From: Novosphingobium sp. PP1Y
GTDB taxonomy: Bacteria; Pseudomonadota; Alphaproteobacteria; Sphingomonadales; Sphingomonadaceae
Direction of reading: 5' to 3'
DNA length: 64,000 nucleotides
NCBI RefSeq assembly: GCF_000253255.1
Contig: NC_015580.1
Location: 2,989,001 to 3,053,000 of the forward strand
Part shown: positions 36,013 to 45,091 of the stretch, piece after piece
Numbering within the stretch: the stretch's first letter is position 1
Layout: every line of letters begins with the position of its first letter
Made by a program: the position numbers and the translations under genes
Notes under the pieces: model-generated
What the model was told of the DNA's origin: nothing
Database searches by the model: none
What the model saw: only the letters and a program-made list of their open reading frames with translations

Positions 36013-36612
36013 GACCCGTCACCCCCATTTCCCGCGAATGAAGCAAAGGCCCGGCTGCGCAGGGCCTTCCGGACCGCCCGGCGCGAACATGTCTCCGCGC
36101 TGCCCCAGGGCATGCGTGCGCTCATGCTCAACCGGCCGCCCTCTCCCATCGCGCAGATGATGCCCGAAGGGGCGCTGGTCGGACTTTATTATCCCGTAGG
36201 TGACGAGGCACCCTCGCTGGGCTGGGCGCGCTGGCTGGTCGAGAATGACCGCCGCATCGCCCTGCCCGCCTTCGAATCCCGCGAGAGCCCGATGGAATTT
36301 CGCGCCTGGAACGATCCTTTCGTGGACGATGAACTGGCAATCTCGCCCTGGGGCGGGCTGCAACCAGACCGAACCGGCGAAGCGCTCATCCCCGATCTTG
36401 TCGTCGTACCGCTGATCGCCTTCACCGAGCGCGGCGAACGCCTCGGCCAGGGCGGTGGACACTACGACCGCTGGCTCCAGGCCAATCCGCAGGTGCGCGC
36501 CATCGGGCTTGCATGGGACTGCCAGATCGCCGATGCGCTTCCGATCGAGGATCACGATCGGCATCTCGACGCCGTCGTGACGCCGACCCGGATCTATCAA
36601 GGAAACGAATGA
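36010..36612 (+). CDS. 5-formyltetrahydrofolate cyclo-ligase
   Basis: The enzyme converts 5-formyl-THF to 5,10-methenyl-THF with ATP. The fold is shown by AKARLRRAFRTARREHV, VGLYYPVGDEAPS and the active-site loop RLGQGGGHYDRWLQ; LIPDLVVVPLIAFTERGERL precedes it. The 200-residue length is normal. The start is GTG at 36010. It lies behind the 6S RNA, as in many proteobacteria, and is followed two bases later by a DUF2842 gene. Confidence 0.92.
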   Translation: MDPSPPFPANEAKARLRRAFRTARREHVSALPQGMRALMLNRPPSPIAQMMPEGALVGLYYPVGDEAPSLGWARWLVENDRRIALPAFESRESPMEFRAWNDPFVDDELAISPWGGLQPDRTGEALIPDLVVVPLIAFTERGERLGQGGGHYDRWLQANPQVRAIGLAWDCQIADALPIEDHDRHLDAVVTPTRIYQGNE

Positions 36613-36613
36613 A

Positions 36614-36829
36614 ATGCGCGAGACCCCGACATGGCGAATTCCGATCGGCGTCCTGAGTCTGTGCGTCGCGCTTGCGGTTTACGGCATTCTCATAGCGACT
36701 TACGTGCCGCCGCTGATCGGTAACTGGCACGCCCTGGCGCAGACGCCCGTCTATATCGTGCTCGGCGTCGCCTGGATCATGCCGCTGCGTCGCTTCCTGA
36801 TATGGATGGAGACCGGCCGCTGGGGTTGA
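36614..36829 (+). CDS. DUF2842 small membrane protein
   Basis: 71 residues with two membrane segments (IGVLSLCVALAVYGILIATY and TPVYIVLGVAWIMPLRRFL), ending in WMETGRWG, which fits the DUF2842 family of alphaproteobacteria. Function unknown. It starts two bases after the 5-FCL ligase stop. Confidence 0.85.
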   Translation: MRETPTWRIPIGVLSLCVALAVYGILIATYVPPLIGNWHALAQTPVYIVLGVAWIMPLRRFLIWMETGRWG

Positions 36830-37002
36830 ACCCCGGCAGCCTAAAACCTTCGCGAACATCGACATGACAAGCTGCGCAGTCGGCATGCCCGCACGGCACC
36901 GAGCCGTCCTGGTAGATGCCTGACCTGCGGGCAACCGAGTCGTTGCCCCGACACCCTCAGAGAGGCTGCCCGATGTCTTTCACAGGGCGCTGATCGCAAA
37001 AA

Positions 37003-37033
37003 AGAAAAAGGCCGGGACATGCCCGGCCTTTTC
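37003..37033 (+). terminator. Bidirectional rho-independent terminator
   Basis: GGCCGGG at 37010 pairs with CCCGGCC at 37022, flanked by A-rich and T-rich tracts on the two sides, so it can stop transcripts from the DUF2842 side and from the tRNA-Asp genes on the opposite strand. The 173 bases before it hold no other feature. Confidence 0.85.
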
Positions 37034-37065
37034 TTCTGATGATTCACCTCAGGACATTCCTGAAG

Positions 37066-37142
37066 TGGCGCGAGTGACGGGGCTCGAACCCGCGACCTCC
37101 GGCGTGACAGGCCGGCACTCTAACCAACTGAGCTACACCCGC
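37066..37142 (-). tRNA. tRNA-Asp (GTC), copy 2
   Basis: A 77-base cloverleaf on the minus strand: acceptor GCGGGTG pairs with CACTCGC (one G-T), anticodon loop CTGTCAC carries GTC, T-arm GGTTCGAGCCC, and an encoded CCA. It is identical to the copy at 37209. Confidence 0.97.
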
Positions 37143-37208
37143 TCACCAGTGAAAAGAACTGCACCTCAGTTCTTTCTATGTATCCTGTTTTCACAGGCTT
37201 TTCCCAAG

Positions 37209-37285
37209 TGGCGCGAGTGACGGGGCTCGAACCCGCGACCTCCGGCGTGACAGGCCGGCACTCTAACCAACTGAGCTACACCCGC
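37209..37285 (-). tRNA. tRNA-Asp (GTC), copy 1
   Basis: Same 77-base sequence as the copy at 37066, 66 bases upstream of it in transcription order. Encoded CCA, GTC anticodon. The pair shares one promoter at 37319-37347 and ends at the terminator near 37003. Confidence 0.97.
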
Positions 37286-37318
37286 GTTCTAAGGCGGTGC
37301 GTCCGCTTGGGAGCCGCG

Positions 37319-37347
37319 CCACTAAGACAGGCTCACCGGGCTGTCAA
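37319..37347 (-). promoter_or_regulatory. Promoter of the tRNA-Asp pair
   Basis: On the minus strand a perfect TTGACA (37347-37342) is followed after 17 bases by TAGTGG (37324-37319), about 33 bases before the first tRNA-Asp. Confidence 0.6.
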
Positions 37348-37501
37348 CTGCCTTGAGAGGGTAAGTGGTTTTTTTGCGCGCCCTGCCCCGGTACGCCGAT
37401 GCGAGGCCTGCGCGATCAAGTCCGTGTTAACCATATTTTGGCGAATTGGCCGTCAATCTCCCCCGCATCGCCAACAGGCCAGCGGGGGCTGTCCGGAACC
37501 T

Positions 37502-37951
37502 ATGAAAAGCAAGTTCGTCCTTATCGCAGCCATGACGCAGGCGCTGTGCGCGCCGGCCCTGGCACAACCGGCGGCGCCGGTTTCGGTTGCCACCGACAGC
37601 GCCGCCTTCGTCGAGAAGGTCATGGCGGATTCGAGCAGCCGCCTCGAGCCGGCCGCGCGCCTTTCGCGCGGGGACAAGGTCGTGACCGTTGTCACCTGGT
37701 ACCGCATGGGCGGCAACGGGGGCTTCGTCATCACCAACCCGATGCCCACGAAGCTTGCCTATGAGGCGAGCGCGAGCGAGGGACAGGAAGTCTCGGTGGA
37801 CGGCGGCCGCACCTGGGGCCACCTCGGCGCTCTACGCAAGGGTGGGCGACTGGCGACGGCAGAGGACGTCACCCATGTACGCTGGCGCATTCCGGCAGGC
37901 AGCGCCGCAAATGGCCGCGGCCAGCTCGCCTACAGCGCCATCGTGCGCTGA
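37502..37951 (+). CDS. Exported protein of unknown function
   Basis: 149 residues with a signal peptide (cleavage after PALA). The mature part has a beta-rich pattern (DKVVTVVTWYRMGGNGGFVI, TNPMPTKLAYEASASEGQEV and VTHVRWRIP) that resembles a single Ig-like or DUF11-type domain of sphingomonad periplasmic proteins, where a secreted protein describes quasi-random strands around a WYR motif. ATG at 37502. Function unknown. It is not linked by short gaps to neighbours. Confidence 0.75.
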   Translation: MKSKFVLIAAMTQALCAPALAQPAAPVSVATDSAAFVEKVMADSSSRLEPAARLSRGDKVVTVVTWYRMGGNGGFVITNPMPTKLAYEASASEGQEVSVDGGRTWGHLGALRKGGRLATAEDVTHVRWRIPAGSAANGRGQLAYSAIVR

Positions 37952-38019
37952 TAGCCGATTTTCGGTGAAAGCAGGACGGCGGCCCGCACCCTGGCGCAAG
38001 CCGCCCTTTCCTTCGGTTC

Positions 38020-39345
38020 CTAACCGGCGAGAATGAGCGCCGGTGCTTCGATCAGCTTCTTGAGGTCCTGCGCGAAGCTGGCGGCATCCCATCCGTCGAC
38101 GACGCGATGGTCGCAGCTCATCGAGATGTTCATCGTCTTGCGCTTCTCGATCCGCTCCACGCCGCCGGCATCGCGCACGAACATCGGGCGCTCGACTATG
38201 CGGTTGGGACCGATGATCGCCACTTCGGGGCGATTGATGACCGGTGTCGTCGCCACCCCGCCCATCGGGCCGAGCGAGGTCAGCGTGATCGTCGAGCCGG
38301 AGAGCTCCGTGGACTTGGCCGAACCGTCGCGCGCCGCCCGCGCGAGGCGCGAGATCTCGCTCGCAAGCTGCCAGAGGTTGCGATCCTGTGCATCGCGGAT
38401 CACCGGGACCATCAGCCCGGCCGGAGTCTGCGCTGCCATGCCCAAGTGTACCGAACCATAGCGCGTCACCACGCCCGCCTCATCGTCGTAATGGGCGTTG
38501 AGCATCGGGTACCTGGGCATCAGCTTGCAGATCGCCGCGATCAGGAACGGCAGCATCGTCAGCTTGGGACGATCTCCACGCCCTTCATTGAGCTGCGCGC
38601 GGGTTTCCTCCAGCGCCGTTACGTCGAATTCCTCGACATAGGCGAAGTGCGGGATCTGGCGCTTGGATGCCGCCATGTTCTCGGCAATGCGGCGGCGCAG
38701 GCCGATGACGCGGACCTGCTCGTCCTTGCCTTTCAGACCGGCAGGCTGAAAGCCGCCCGCGGCATTGTAGGACAGGAAAGCGTCGAGGTCGGAATGGCGG
38801 ATGCGGCCATCCTCGGCCGGGCGGACTTCGCCCAGATCGATGCCGAGGCCTGCCGCGCGCTTGCGAACCGCCGGGCTGGCCATGACGCGCGCATGACCCA
38901 TCGCGCGGGCCGGCACCGGGGCCGGGCTCGGCGTCGGTGCGGGAGCGGGCGCTGGGCTCTTTTCGGCAACGGGAGCGGGAGCCGGTTCAATCGCGGGTTC
39001 AGGGGCCGGCGCCGCTGCCGGTTCCTTTGCGGCCGTCTCCTCAGGAGCCGGCGCCGGTGCAGCAGCGGGGCGACCGCCCTTGCCGTCCCGCTCGTTACCC
39101 TCGCCTTCCACCTCGATCACCACCAGCGGCGAACCGATGGCGATAACGTCGCCTTCCGCTCCGGCGACCTCGATCACCTTGCCCGAGACCGGGCTTTCCA
39201 TCTCGACCGTCGCCTTGTCGGTCATCATGTCCGCAACACGGCCGTCTTCCTCGACCATGTCGCCGATCTTCACGTGCCAGGCGACGATCTCGGCTTCGGC
39301 AATGCCTTCCCCGATATCGGGCAGGCGGAATGTATAGCGACCCAT
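38020..39345 (-). CDS. bkdB: Branched-chain 2-oxoacid dehydrogenase E2 (lipoamide acyltransferase)
   Basis: E2 carries the acyl group on lipoyl-Lys and passes it to CoA. One lipoyl domain is at residues 1-80 (MTDKATVEMESPVSGK holds the Lys), followed by an Ala/Pro-rich linker, a peripheral-subunit binding domain (MASPAVRKRAAGLGIDLGEV) and the acyltransferase core with the catalytic motif SMSCDHRVVDGWDAA. Length 441. The gene starts four bases after E1 beta. No E3 gene is in the cluster. Confidence 0.92.
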   Translation of the reverse strand: MGRYTFRLPDIGEGIAEAEIVAWHVKIGDMVEEDGRVADMMTDKATVEMESPVSGKVIEVAGAEGDVIAIGSPLVVIEVEGEGNERDGKGGRPAAAPAPAPEETAAKEPAAAPAPEPAIEPAPAPVAEKSPAPAPAPTPSPAPVPARAMGHARVMASPAVRKRAAGLGIDLGEVRPAEDGRIRHSDLDAFLSYNAAGGFQPAGLKGKDEQVRVIGLRRRIAENMAASKRQIPHFAYVEEFDVTALEETRAQLNEGRGDRPKLTMLPFLIAAICKLMPRYPMLNAHYDDEAGVVTRYGSVHLGMAAQTPAGLMVPVIRDAQDRNLWQLASEISRLARAARDGSAKSTELSGSTITLTSLGPMGGVATTPVINRPEVAIIGPNRIVERPMFVRDAGGVERIEKRKTMNISMSCDHRVVDGWDAASFAQDLKKLIEAPALILAG

Positions 39346-39349
39346 CGGA

Positions 39350-40402
39350 TCAATCCTTCATGAGCCGGTCGACCGCCTCGCCGATGCGGACGGGACCGGG
39401 GAAATAGGCCCACTCGAGGCTGTGCGGATAAGGCGTGTCGAAACCCGTCACGCGCTCGATCGGCGCCTCGAGGTGATAGAAGCAACGCTCCTGGACGAGC
39501 GCGGAAAGCTCGGCGCCGAAGCCCGAAGTGCGCGTCGCCTCATGGACGATGAGGCATTTGCCGGTCTTTTCCACCGACTTTTGCACAGTCTCTATGTCCA
39601 GCGGGACAAGCGTGCGCAGGTCGATGATTTCGGCATCGACGCCCTTTTCGGCAAGCACCGCCTCGACCACGTGGATCATCGTGCCATAGGCCAGCACGGT
39701 CATCGCCGCGCCTTCGCGCACGACCCGCGCCTTGCCCAGCGGGATGGAATAGTAGCCCTCGGGCACCTTGCCCCCGGCATGGTTCTTCCAGCTCTTGGAC
39801 GGGTTGTCGTAATAGCCGTCGAAGGGTCCGTTGTAGATGCGCTTGGGTTCGAAGAAGATGACCGGATCGTTGTCCTCTATCGCGGCGATCAGCAGCCCCT
39901 TGGCATCGTGCGGGGTCGACGGGATCACCGTCTTGAGGCCCGCTACATGGGTGAACAGGGCCTCAGGGCTCTGGCTATGCGTCTGCCCGCCGAAGATGCC
40001 GCCACCGAAGGGAGAGCGGACCGTGATCGGGGCCACGAATTCGCCTGCCGAACGATAGCGCAGGCGCGCCGCTTCGGACACGAGCTGGTCGAGGCCGGGA
40101 TAGATATAATCGGCAAACTGGATCTCCGGCACCGGACGCAGGCCATAGGCGGCCATGCCGACTGCCGCACCGATGATGCCGCATTCGTTGATCGGCGAAT
40201 CGAACACTCGGTTCTTGCCATACTTGCTCTGCAGGCCCGCAGTCGCGCGGAAGACGCCGCCGAAATAGCCCACGTCCTCGCCAAGTATGACGACATCGGG
40301 ATCGCGCGCCATCATGACGTCGAGCGCTTCGTTGATCGCCTCGATCATGTTGAGCGAGCGCGTGGGGGCATCGTGGAGGCTTACAGCTTCTTCTTCGAGC
40401 AT
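39350..40402 (-). CDS. bkdA2: Branched-chain 2-oxoacid dehydrogenase E1 beta subunit
   Basis: The beta subunit completes the thiamine-dependent E1 heterotetramer. Features: MIEAINEALDVMMARDPDVV, ILGEDVGYFGGVFRATAGL, and SPINECGIIGAAVGMAAYG, then the C-terminal PLDIETVQKSVEKTGKCLIV. The ATG at 40402 gives 350 residues; it starts five bases after the E1 alpha stop. A much longer open frame upstream lies inside E1 alpha and is not coding. Confidence 0.93.
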   Translation of the reverse strand: MLEEEAVSLHDAPTRSLNMIEAINEALDVMMARDPDVVILGEDVGYFGGVFRATAGLQSKYGKNRVFDSPINECGIIGAAVGMAAYGLRPVPEIQFADYIYPGLDQLVSEAARLRYRSAGEFVAPITVRSPFGGGIFGGQTHSQSPEALFTHVAGLKTVIPSTPHDAKGLLIAAIEDNDPVIFFEPKRIYNGPFDGYYDNPSKSWKNHAGGKVPEGYYSIPLGKARVVREGAAMTVLAYGTMIHVVEAVLAEKGVDAEIIDLRTLVPLDIETVQKSVEKTGKCLIVHEATRTSGFGAELSALVQERCFYHLEAPIERVTGFDTPYPHSLEWAYFPGPVRIGEAVDRLMKD

Positions 40403-40407
40403 TGCCC

Positions 40408-41706
40408 TTACTCCTTCCACTCGGGCCACTTCATCTGGCGTTCGCGAATGGCCTGCTCGGCCTGTTCGTCCAGATGCCAGGGAAGTTCCTCGAAGACGTC
40501 TTCGAACATGGTGTGGAACGGATGGTGCAGACCATGGCCGAGGATGCCGTTCTTTTCGGCCTCCTTGGTCGCCGCCTTCACCTCTTCCGCCAGTTCGCGG
40601 TCCATGTCGGCGTGCCGGTCTTCCGACCACTCGCCGATCGCGATCAGATGGTTCCTGAGCCGCATGATCGGATCGCCCAGCGGCCATTCCTCGCGCTCGT
40701 GCGCCGAACGGTAGGCGCTGGGATCGTCCGAGGTCGAATGGCCCTCGGCGCGGTAGGTGAAATGCTCGATGAGCGTGGGACCGAGGTTGGCGCGGGCGCG
40801 GTTGGCCGCCCACTCCATCGCCGCATAGACCGCCAGCGCATCGTTTCCGTCCACGCGCAGCCCGGCAATGCCATAGCCCGCGGCGCGAGCGGCAAAGGTC
40901 GTGCGCTCGGCCCCTGCAAAGCCGGAAAAGCTCGAGATCGCCCACTGGTTGTTGACCACGTTGAGCACGACCGGCGCATTGTAAACGGCGGCAAAGGTCA
41001 TCGCCGCGTGGAAATCGCCCTCTGCGCTGGAGCCTTCGCCGATGAAGCTGGTGGCGATGCGCGTGTCGCCCTTGATCGCGCTTGCCATGGCCCAGCCCAC
41101 GGCCTGCGGGAACTGCGTGGCAAGATTGCCCGAGATGGTGAAGAAGCCATAGTCGCGCGCCGAGTACATGATCGGCAACTGGCGGCCCTTCAACCGGTCC
41201 GCGCGGTTCGAGTAGATCTGGTTGATCATGTCGACCAGCGGATACCCGCGCGAGATCAGGATGCCTTGCTGGCGATAACTGGGGAAGACCATGTCATCGC
41301 CGGCCAGCGCCAATGCGCAGGCGACCGAAATCGCCTCTTCGCCGGTGCACTTCATGTAGAAGCTGGTCTTGCCCTGCCGCTGGCCGCGATACATCCGATC
41401 GTCGAAGGCGCGGGTAAGCGCCATGTTGCGCAGCATGCGGCGCAGCGATTCCGGGTCGAGATTGGGGTTCCAGGGACCGACCGCCTTGTCGTCGTCACCC
41501 AGGACGCGGATCATGTCGGTCGTAAGCGGCCATGTTTCGCTTGCCGCGCAGGCCTCGTCGGGCCGCGCCAGCTCGCCCGGCTCGGGAATATCCAGCTCCG
41601 AGTAATCGACCTTGTCGCCCGGCCTGTACTTCGGCTCGGGCACATAGAGTTCAAGCGGCGGCAAGTTGCCGCGCGGCTTTCCAGACCTGACCGGACTTTC
41701 GCCCAT
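40408..41706 (-). CDS. bkdA1: Branched-chain 2-oxoacid dehydrogenase E1 alpha subunit
   Basis: E1 alpha decarboxylates branched 2-oxoacids from Val, Leu and Ile. The N-terminal extension (YVPEPKYRPGDKVDYSELDI) marks the branched-chain rather than pyruvate type. The TPP motif is FIGEGSSAEGDFHAAMTFAA with VVNNQWAISS; the phosphorylation-loop region is RAEGHSTSDDPSAYR. I chose ATG 41706, which follows GGGAGAG at about eight bases, giving 432 residues. First gene of the E1 alpha-E1 beta-E2 operon. Confidence 0.93.
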   Translation of the reverse strand: MGESPVRSGKPRGNLPPLELYVPEPKYRPGDKVDYSELDIPEPGELARPDEACAASETWPLTTDMIRVLGDDDKAVGPWNPNLDPESLRRMLRNMALTRAFDDRMYRGQRQGKTSFYMKCTGEEAISVACALALAGDDMVFPSYRQQGILISRGYPLVDMINQIYSNRADRLKGRQLPIMYSARDYGFFTISGNLATQFPQAVGWAMASAIKGDTRIATSFIGEGSSAEGDFHAAMTFAAVYNAPVVLNVVNNQWAISSFSGFAGAERTTFAARAAGYGIAGLRVDGNDALAVYAAMEWAANRARANLGPTLIEHFTYRAEGHSTSDDPSAYRSAHEREEWPLGDPIMRLRNHLIAIGEWSEDRHADMDRELAEEVKAATKEAEKNGILGHGLHHPFHTMFEDVFEELPWHLDEQAEQAIRERQMKWPEWKE

Positions 41707-41818
41707 TTTCGTTCTCTCCCGCCAGTTTCGGCCCGTGAGAACTCCACGCACCGGGAGAATCGGAGCGTATCAAAATTCTACGGATGAGTCATAATATTAC
41801 AAACCCCCGCAATGTCAA

Positions 41819-42793
41819 TCAGACCGCAACCGGTGCGGAGATGTGCGACTGGGGCGCATATCCACGCACTTCGAAGTCATCGATACGATAGTCGAAGACG
41901 CTTTGCGGACGCCGCAGGATCTCGAGCGTCGCCTGCCCCTCGGGCTTGCGGGAAATCTGCTCTTCCACCAGCGCACCATGGTTGAGGTAGAGATGGACAT
42001 CACCCCCTGTCCAAACGACTTCACCCGGCTCCAGGTTGCATTGCTGCGCGAACATGCGGGTCAACAGGGCAAGCGACCACATGTTGAACGCGAATCCCAG
42101 GCCCAGGTCGCAGCTGCGCTGGTAAAGCAGGCAAGAAAGACGGCCACCCGCTACATGGAACTGATAGGTCTTGTGGCAGGGAGGGAGAGCCATCGCGTCA
42201 AGCTCGGCGACGTTCCACCCCTCGATGATGTGGCGACGGCTGCCGGGGTTCTCCTGCAAGGATGCGATCACCTGCGCAACCTGATTGACGCCCTGTTCGC
42301 GCCGGCGGAAAAGTCCGTTTCCGGCATCCTCAAAGACCGGCCAATCGACCCATTGCTTGCCGTAGACCGGTCCGAGGTCGCCCCACTTCTCGGCGAATGC
42401 GGCATCGGCAACGATCCGGTCGGAAAAGTCCGCGCGCGAGATCTGGTCGCCGGTTTCGCGGCGATAGCGATCGAGCGGCCAGTCGGTCCAGATCTGCACG
42501 CCTTGCGCGCAAAGCGAACGGATGTTGGTGTCGCCGGTCAGGAACCAGAGCAACTCACGCGTCGCCGTCTTCCAGTAGACCCGCTTGGTGCTGAGCAGCG
42601 GCATGGCCCCGTCTGCAAGGTCGAAGCGGATCGTTGCGCCGAAGACTGACCGCGTTCCAACCCCGGTGCGGTCCACCCGCTCGTCGCCATGCTCCCAGAT
42701 ATGGCGCATGAGATCGAGATATTGCCACTCCCAATGCGGCACGCGGCCGCTGGCTGGCGATTCGGATCGAAGCAGTGTCGAGGGCGCGTTCAT
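41819..42793 (-). CDS. thyA: Thymidylate synthase
   Basis: ThyA makes dTMP from dUMP with methylene-THF. Catalytic Cys 206 is in ALPPCHKTYQFHV; other signs are RTGVGTRSVFG, DLGPVYGKQWVDW and FNMWSLALLTRM. The protein is 324 residues, longer than E. coli (264), with an insertion after LDRYRRETG that many bacteria share. ATG 42793 is the start. It is divergent from the small gene at 42970. Confidence 0.96.
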   Translation of the reverse strand: MNAPSTLLRSESPASGRVPHWEWQYLDLMRHIWEHGDERVDRTGVGTRSVFGATIRFDLADGAMPLLSTKRVYWKTATRELLWFLTGDTNIRSLCAQGVQIWTDWPLDRYRRETGDQISRADFSDRIVADAAFAEKWGDLGPVYGKQWVDWPVFEDAGNGLFRRREQGVNQVAQVIASLQENPGSRRHIIEGWNVAELDAMALPPCHKTYQFHVAGGRLSCLLYQRSCDLGLGFAFNMWSLALLTRMFAQQCNLEPGEVVWTGGDVHLYLNHGALVEEQISRKPEGQATLEILRRPQSVFDYRIDDFEVRGYAPQSHISAPVAV

Positions 42794-42969
42794 GGGCAAA
42801 GCCTAGACCCGCCGGCCCCGAGCGAAAAGAGGCGGCGCGCTCAATTTCCCCGCCAACGCACCATGATGAATGGTCCCGATGCATTACATTCAAAAGATCT
42901 GACGATCCGGGTTCGCCCTTAGGATCGGCTTTGCGCCAATGCAGGACCCCATGGTGCATAATCGATTGC

Positions 42970-43305
42970 ATGGTCCCATCGCCCAGATCTGTCCTTTCCC
43001 GATTCCTGCCCGCTCCTCTTGCGCTGCAAGGGCTTATTGCAGGCCTCGTGATGCTCGTCGCGCTGTCTCCCGCAGAAGGGGGCGCAGCCATCTACCTGCC
43101 CCTGGATGGAAGCGGAGCGGCCCATACAGTCGCCTGGTCGCGCCAGCGCGGTGCCGAAGTGGTTGCTCCGGGACCTTACGAGGGCGCCTTCATCCTGCGC
43201 ATTCCGCAAGGTCATCTTGCCATGGAAGCCTTGAAGCAAGGCGCGCTGCTGATCTCGGTTCCGGAATTCCTGTGCGGTTCGCCCGATCCTTCAAAGAAGA
43301 CATAA
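42970..43305 (+). CDS. Small exported or membrane-anchored protein of unknown function
   Basis: 111 residues with one hydrophobic segment (residues 17-37, ALQGLIAGLVMLVALSPAEG) and a small C-terminal domain (AIYLPLDGSGAAHTVAWSRQ and FILRIPQGHLAMEALKQGAL). No family recognised. ATG 42970 lacks a clear ribosome site. It ends six bases before the chemoreceptor gene, so it may be co-transcribed and part of the same sensory unit; that is an inference. Confidence 0.62.
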   Translation: MVPSPRSVLSRFLPAPLALQGLIAGLVMLVALSPAEGGAAIYLPLDGSGAAHTVAWSRQRGAEVVAPGPYEGAFILRIPQGHLAMEALKQGALLISVPEFLCGSPDPSKKT

Positions 43306-43311
43306 CTGGTC

Positions 43312-44859
43312 ATGAACGAACTCGATGAAATGCGCCGCAAGGGCGCCAAGATCCTCCTCGCCATTTCCTGGCTGAGCGTTGCCATCATTGCCGGCTGCGC
43401 CTGGGCTTCCGGCTCCGGCCCGGCCCCTGCCCTGCTGGCAGCCGCGATCACGATCGTGCCGACGCTGCAGGTCATGGCTGGCAACAACGGCCTGCAGGCC
43501 CGGCTGGCTCTTGGCCTTGCCGTGCCGCTCTACCCGGCCATCATGCTGTGGCAATGGAGCGGACAGAACTGGATGCTCGACATCCACATGACCTTTTTTG
43601 CCGCCATTGCCATGCTCACCCTGCTCGCAGACTGGCGCCCCGTTCTGCTCGCTGCCGGCGTGACCGCGGTTCATCACCTCTCCACCAATTTCGCGGCTCC
43701 CTCGCTCGTCTTCCCTGACGGCGCGGACTTTGCACGCGTGCTGCTCCATGCCGTCATCGTCGTGCTGGAAACCGGCGCTCTCGTCGTACTCTCGGCCGGG
43801 TTCGAGAGGCTGGTGATCGACCAGGCGGCAGCGCATGAGGCACGGGCCGATGCGGAGAAAGCCGCCCAGATCGAACGCACCCGGGCTGCCGAGGACCAAA
43901 AGCAGGTGATCGAACAGATCGGCCGTGGTCTGCGCGGCCTTGCCTCGGGCGACCTCTCGCTGCGGCTCTCCGAATCCTTCCCCGAAGGCTACGAGGAACT
44001 GCGCGGATACTTCAATTCAGCGGCCAGCGATCTCGACGACATCGTGCGCGACGTCACCCGCTCGGCCGGGCAGATCGAATCGGGCTCGCGCGAAATTCGC
44101 AGCGCCAGCGACGATCTTGCGCTGCGCACCGAGCAGCAGGCAGCGACGCTGGAAGACATCGCCAATACCCTGCGCCAGCTCAGCACCACCGTACAGGGCA
44201 ATGCCAAGAGCGCGCAGGACCTGCAGGCCAACGTCGCCAGAGCGCGCAGCGATGCGCTATCGGGCAATTCCGTAGTCGCAAGCGCGGTGGGCGCGATGGG
44301 CGAGATCGAACGCTCGGCCGACGAGATACACCAGATCATCACGCTGATCGACGGCATCTCCTTCCAGACCAACCTGCTCGCCCTCAATGCCGGCGTCGAA
44401 GCCGCGCGCGCGGGCGAAGCGGGCAAGGGCTTTGCAGTGGTCGCCAACGAAGTACGCGCGCTGGCGCAGCGCTCTGCTGAAGCGGCCAACCAGATCAAGG
44501 ACCTGATCGGCACCTCCTCGGTTCAGGTCTCCGAAGGCGTGAAGCTCGTCGGCCAATCGGGCGAATCGCTGATGACGATCGTCTCGGGCATTGCCGAGAT
44601 CGACGAAGCGATTGCCCGCATCGCCAACGTGTCGCAGGAACAGGCGGCAGAGATCGCGCGCATCAACGAACGTATCGCCCGGCTCGATTCCGCGACGCAG
44701 GAAAACGCAGCGATGGTCGAGGAAGGAACCGCGGCGGCTCGCCACCTCTCAAGCGAAGCTGAAGGCATGACCCGAACCGTCGCCCATTTCCGCGTTTCGG
44801 GCCAAAATCTTGCCGGCAAGCAAGACGGTTCCTGTGCAAAACTCGCTCAAGCCGCATAA
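43312..44859 (+). CDS. Methyl-accepting chemotaxis protein with a multi-span membrane sensor
   Basis: 515 residues. The first 165 contain about six hydrophobic segments with two His-containing motifs, MLDIHMTFFAA and GVTAVHHLSTNFAAP, and no periplasmic sensor domain. Then comes a coiled region (AAHEARADAEKAAQIERT), a HAMP-like part (RGLASGDLSLRLSE) and a signalling domain with the hairpin tip FQTNLLALNAGVEAARAGEA and KGFAVVANEVRALAQRSA. It probably senses a membrane-permeant signal or the redox state and controls CheA. No other che genes are in the window. Confidence 0.9.
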   Translation: MNELDEMRRKGAKILLAISWLSVAIIAGCAWASGSGPAPALLAAAITIVPTLQVMAGNNGLQARLALGLAVPLYPAIMLWQWSGQNWMLDIHMTFFAAIAMLTLLADWRPVLLAAGVTAVHHLSTNFAAPSLVFPDGADFARVLLHAVIVVLETGALVVLSAGFERLVIDQAAAHEARADAEKAAQIERTRAAEDQKQVIEQIGRGLRGLASGDLSLRLSESFPEGYEELRGYFNSAASDLDDIVRDVTRSAGQIESGSREIRSASDDLALRTEQQAATLEDIANTLRQLSTTVQGNAKSAQDLQANVARARSDALSGNSVVASAVGAMGEIERSADEIHQIITLIDGISFQTNLLALNAGVEAARAGEAGKGFAVVANEVRALAQRSAEAANQIKDLIGTSSVQVSEGVKLVGQSGESLMTIVSGIAEIDEAIARIANVSQEQAAEIARINERIARLDSATQENAAMVEEGTAAARHLSSEAEGMTRTVAHFRVSGQNLAGKQDGSCAKLAQAA

Positions 44860-44874
44860 AGTGACTTTGGCCCC

Positions 44875-44903
44875 TTGCCAGCCCCGGAATCGCTCTCTAT
44901 AGG
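44875..44903 (+). promoter_or_regulatory. Promoter of tRNA-Pro
   Basis: TTGCCA at 44875 and TATAGG at 44898 with a spacer of exactly 17 bases, ending 42 bases before the tRNA. The best sigma-70-like promoter in this part of the window. Confidence 0.7.
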
Positions 44904-44945
44904 CGCGCTCCTGCCTCGGGCCGCTTTCAAAGTGGCACGATCGGT

Positions 44946-45022
44946 CGGGGAGTAGCTCAGCCTGGTAGAGCACTGTCTTCGGGAGGCAGGGGCCGGAGGT
45001 TCGAATCCTCTCTCCCCGACCA
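44946..45022 (+). tRNA. tRNA-Pro (CGG)
   Basis: A 77-base cloverleaf: acceptor CGGGGAG pairs with CTCCCCG, anticodon stem CTGTC/GGCAG with loop TTCGGGA carrying CGG, T-arm GGTTCGAATCC, encoded CCA. A decayed integrase gene follows directly, so the 3' end of this tRNA is a likely past integration site. Confidence 0.96.
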
Positions 45023-45091
45023 ACTAATTCTATAAAATCTAAGCATTTTTATCCATCCTATGAACAGGGGTTGAAGGTTCAGATTGAACCT

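Noticed and set aside
40403..40945. Upstream extension of the E1 beta frame
   Set aside because: It lies inside E1 alpha in another frame; the family start is at 40402.
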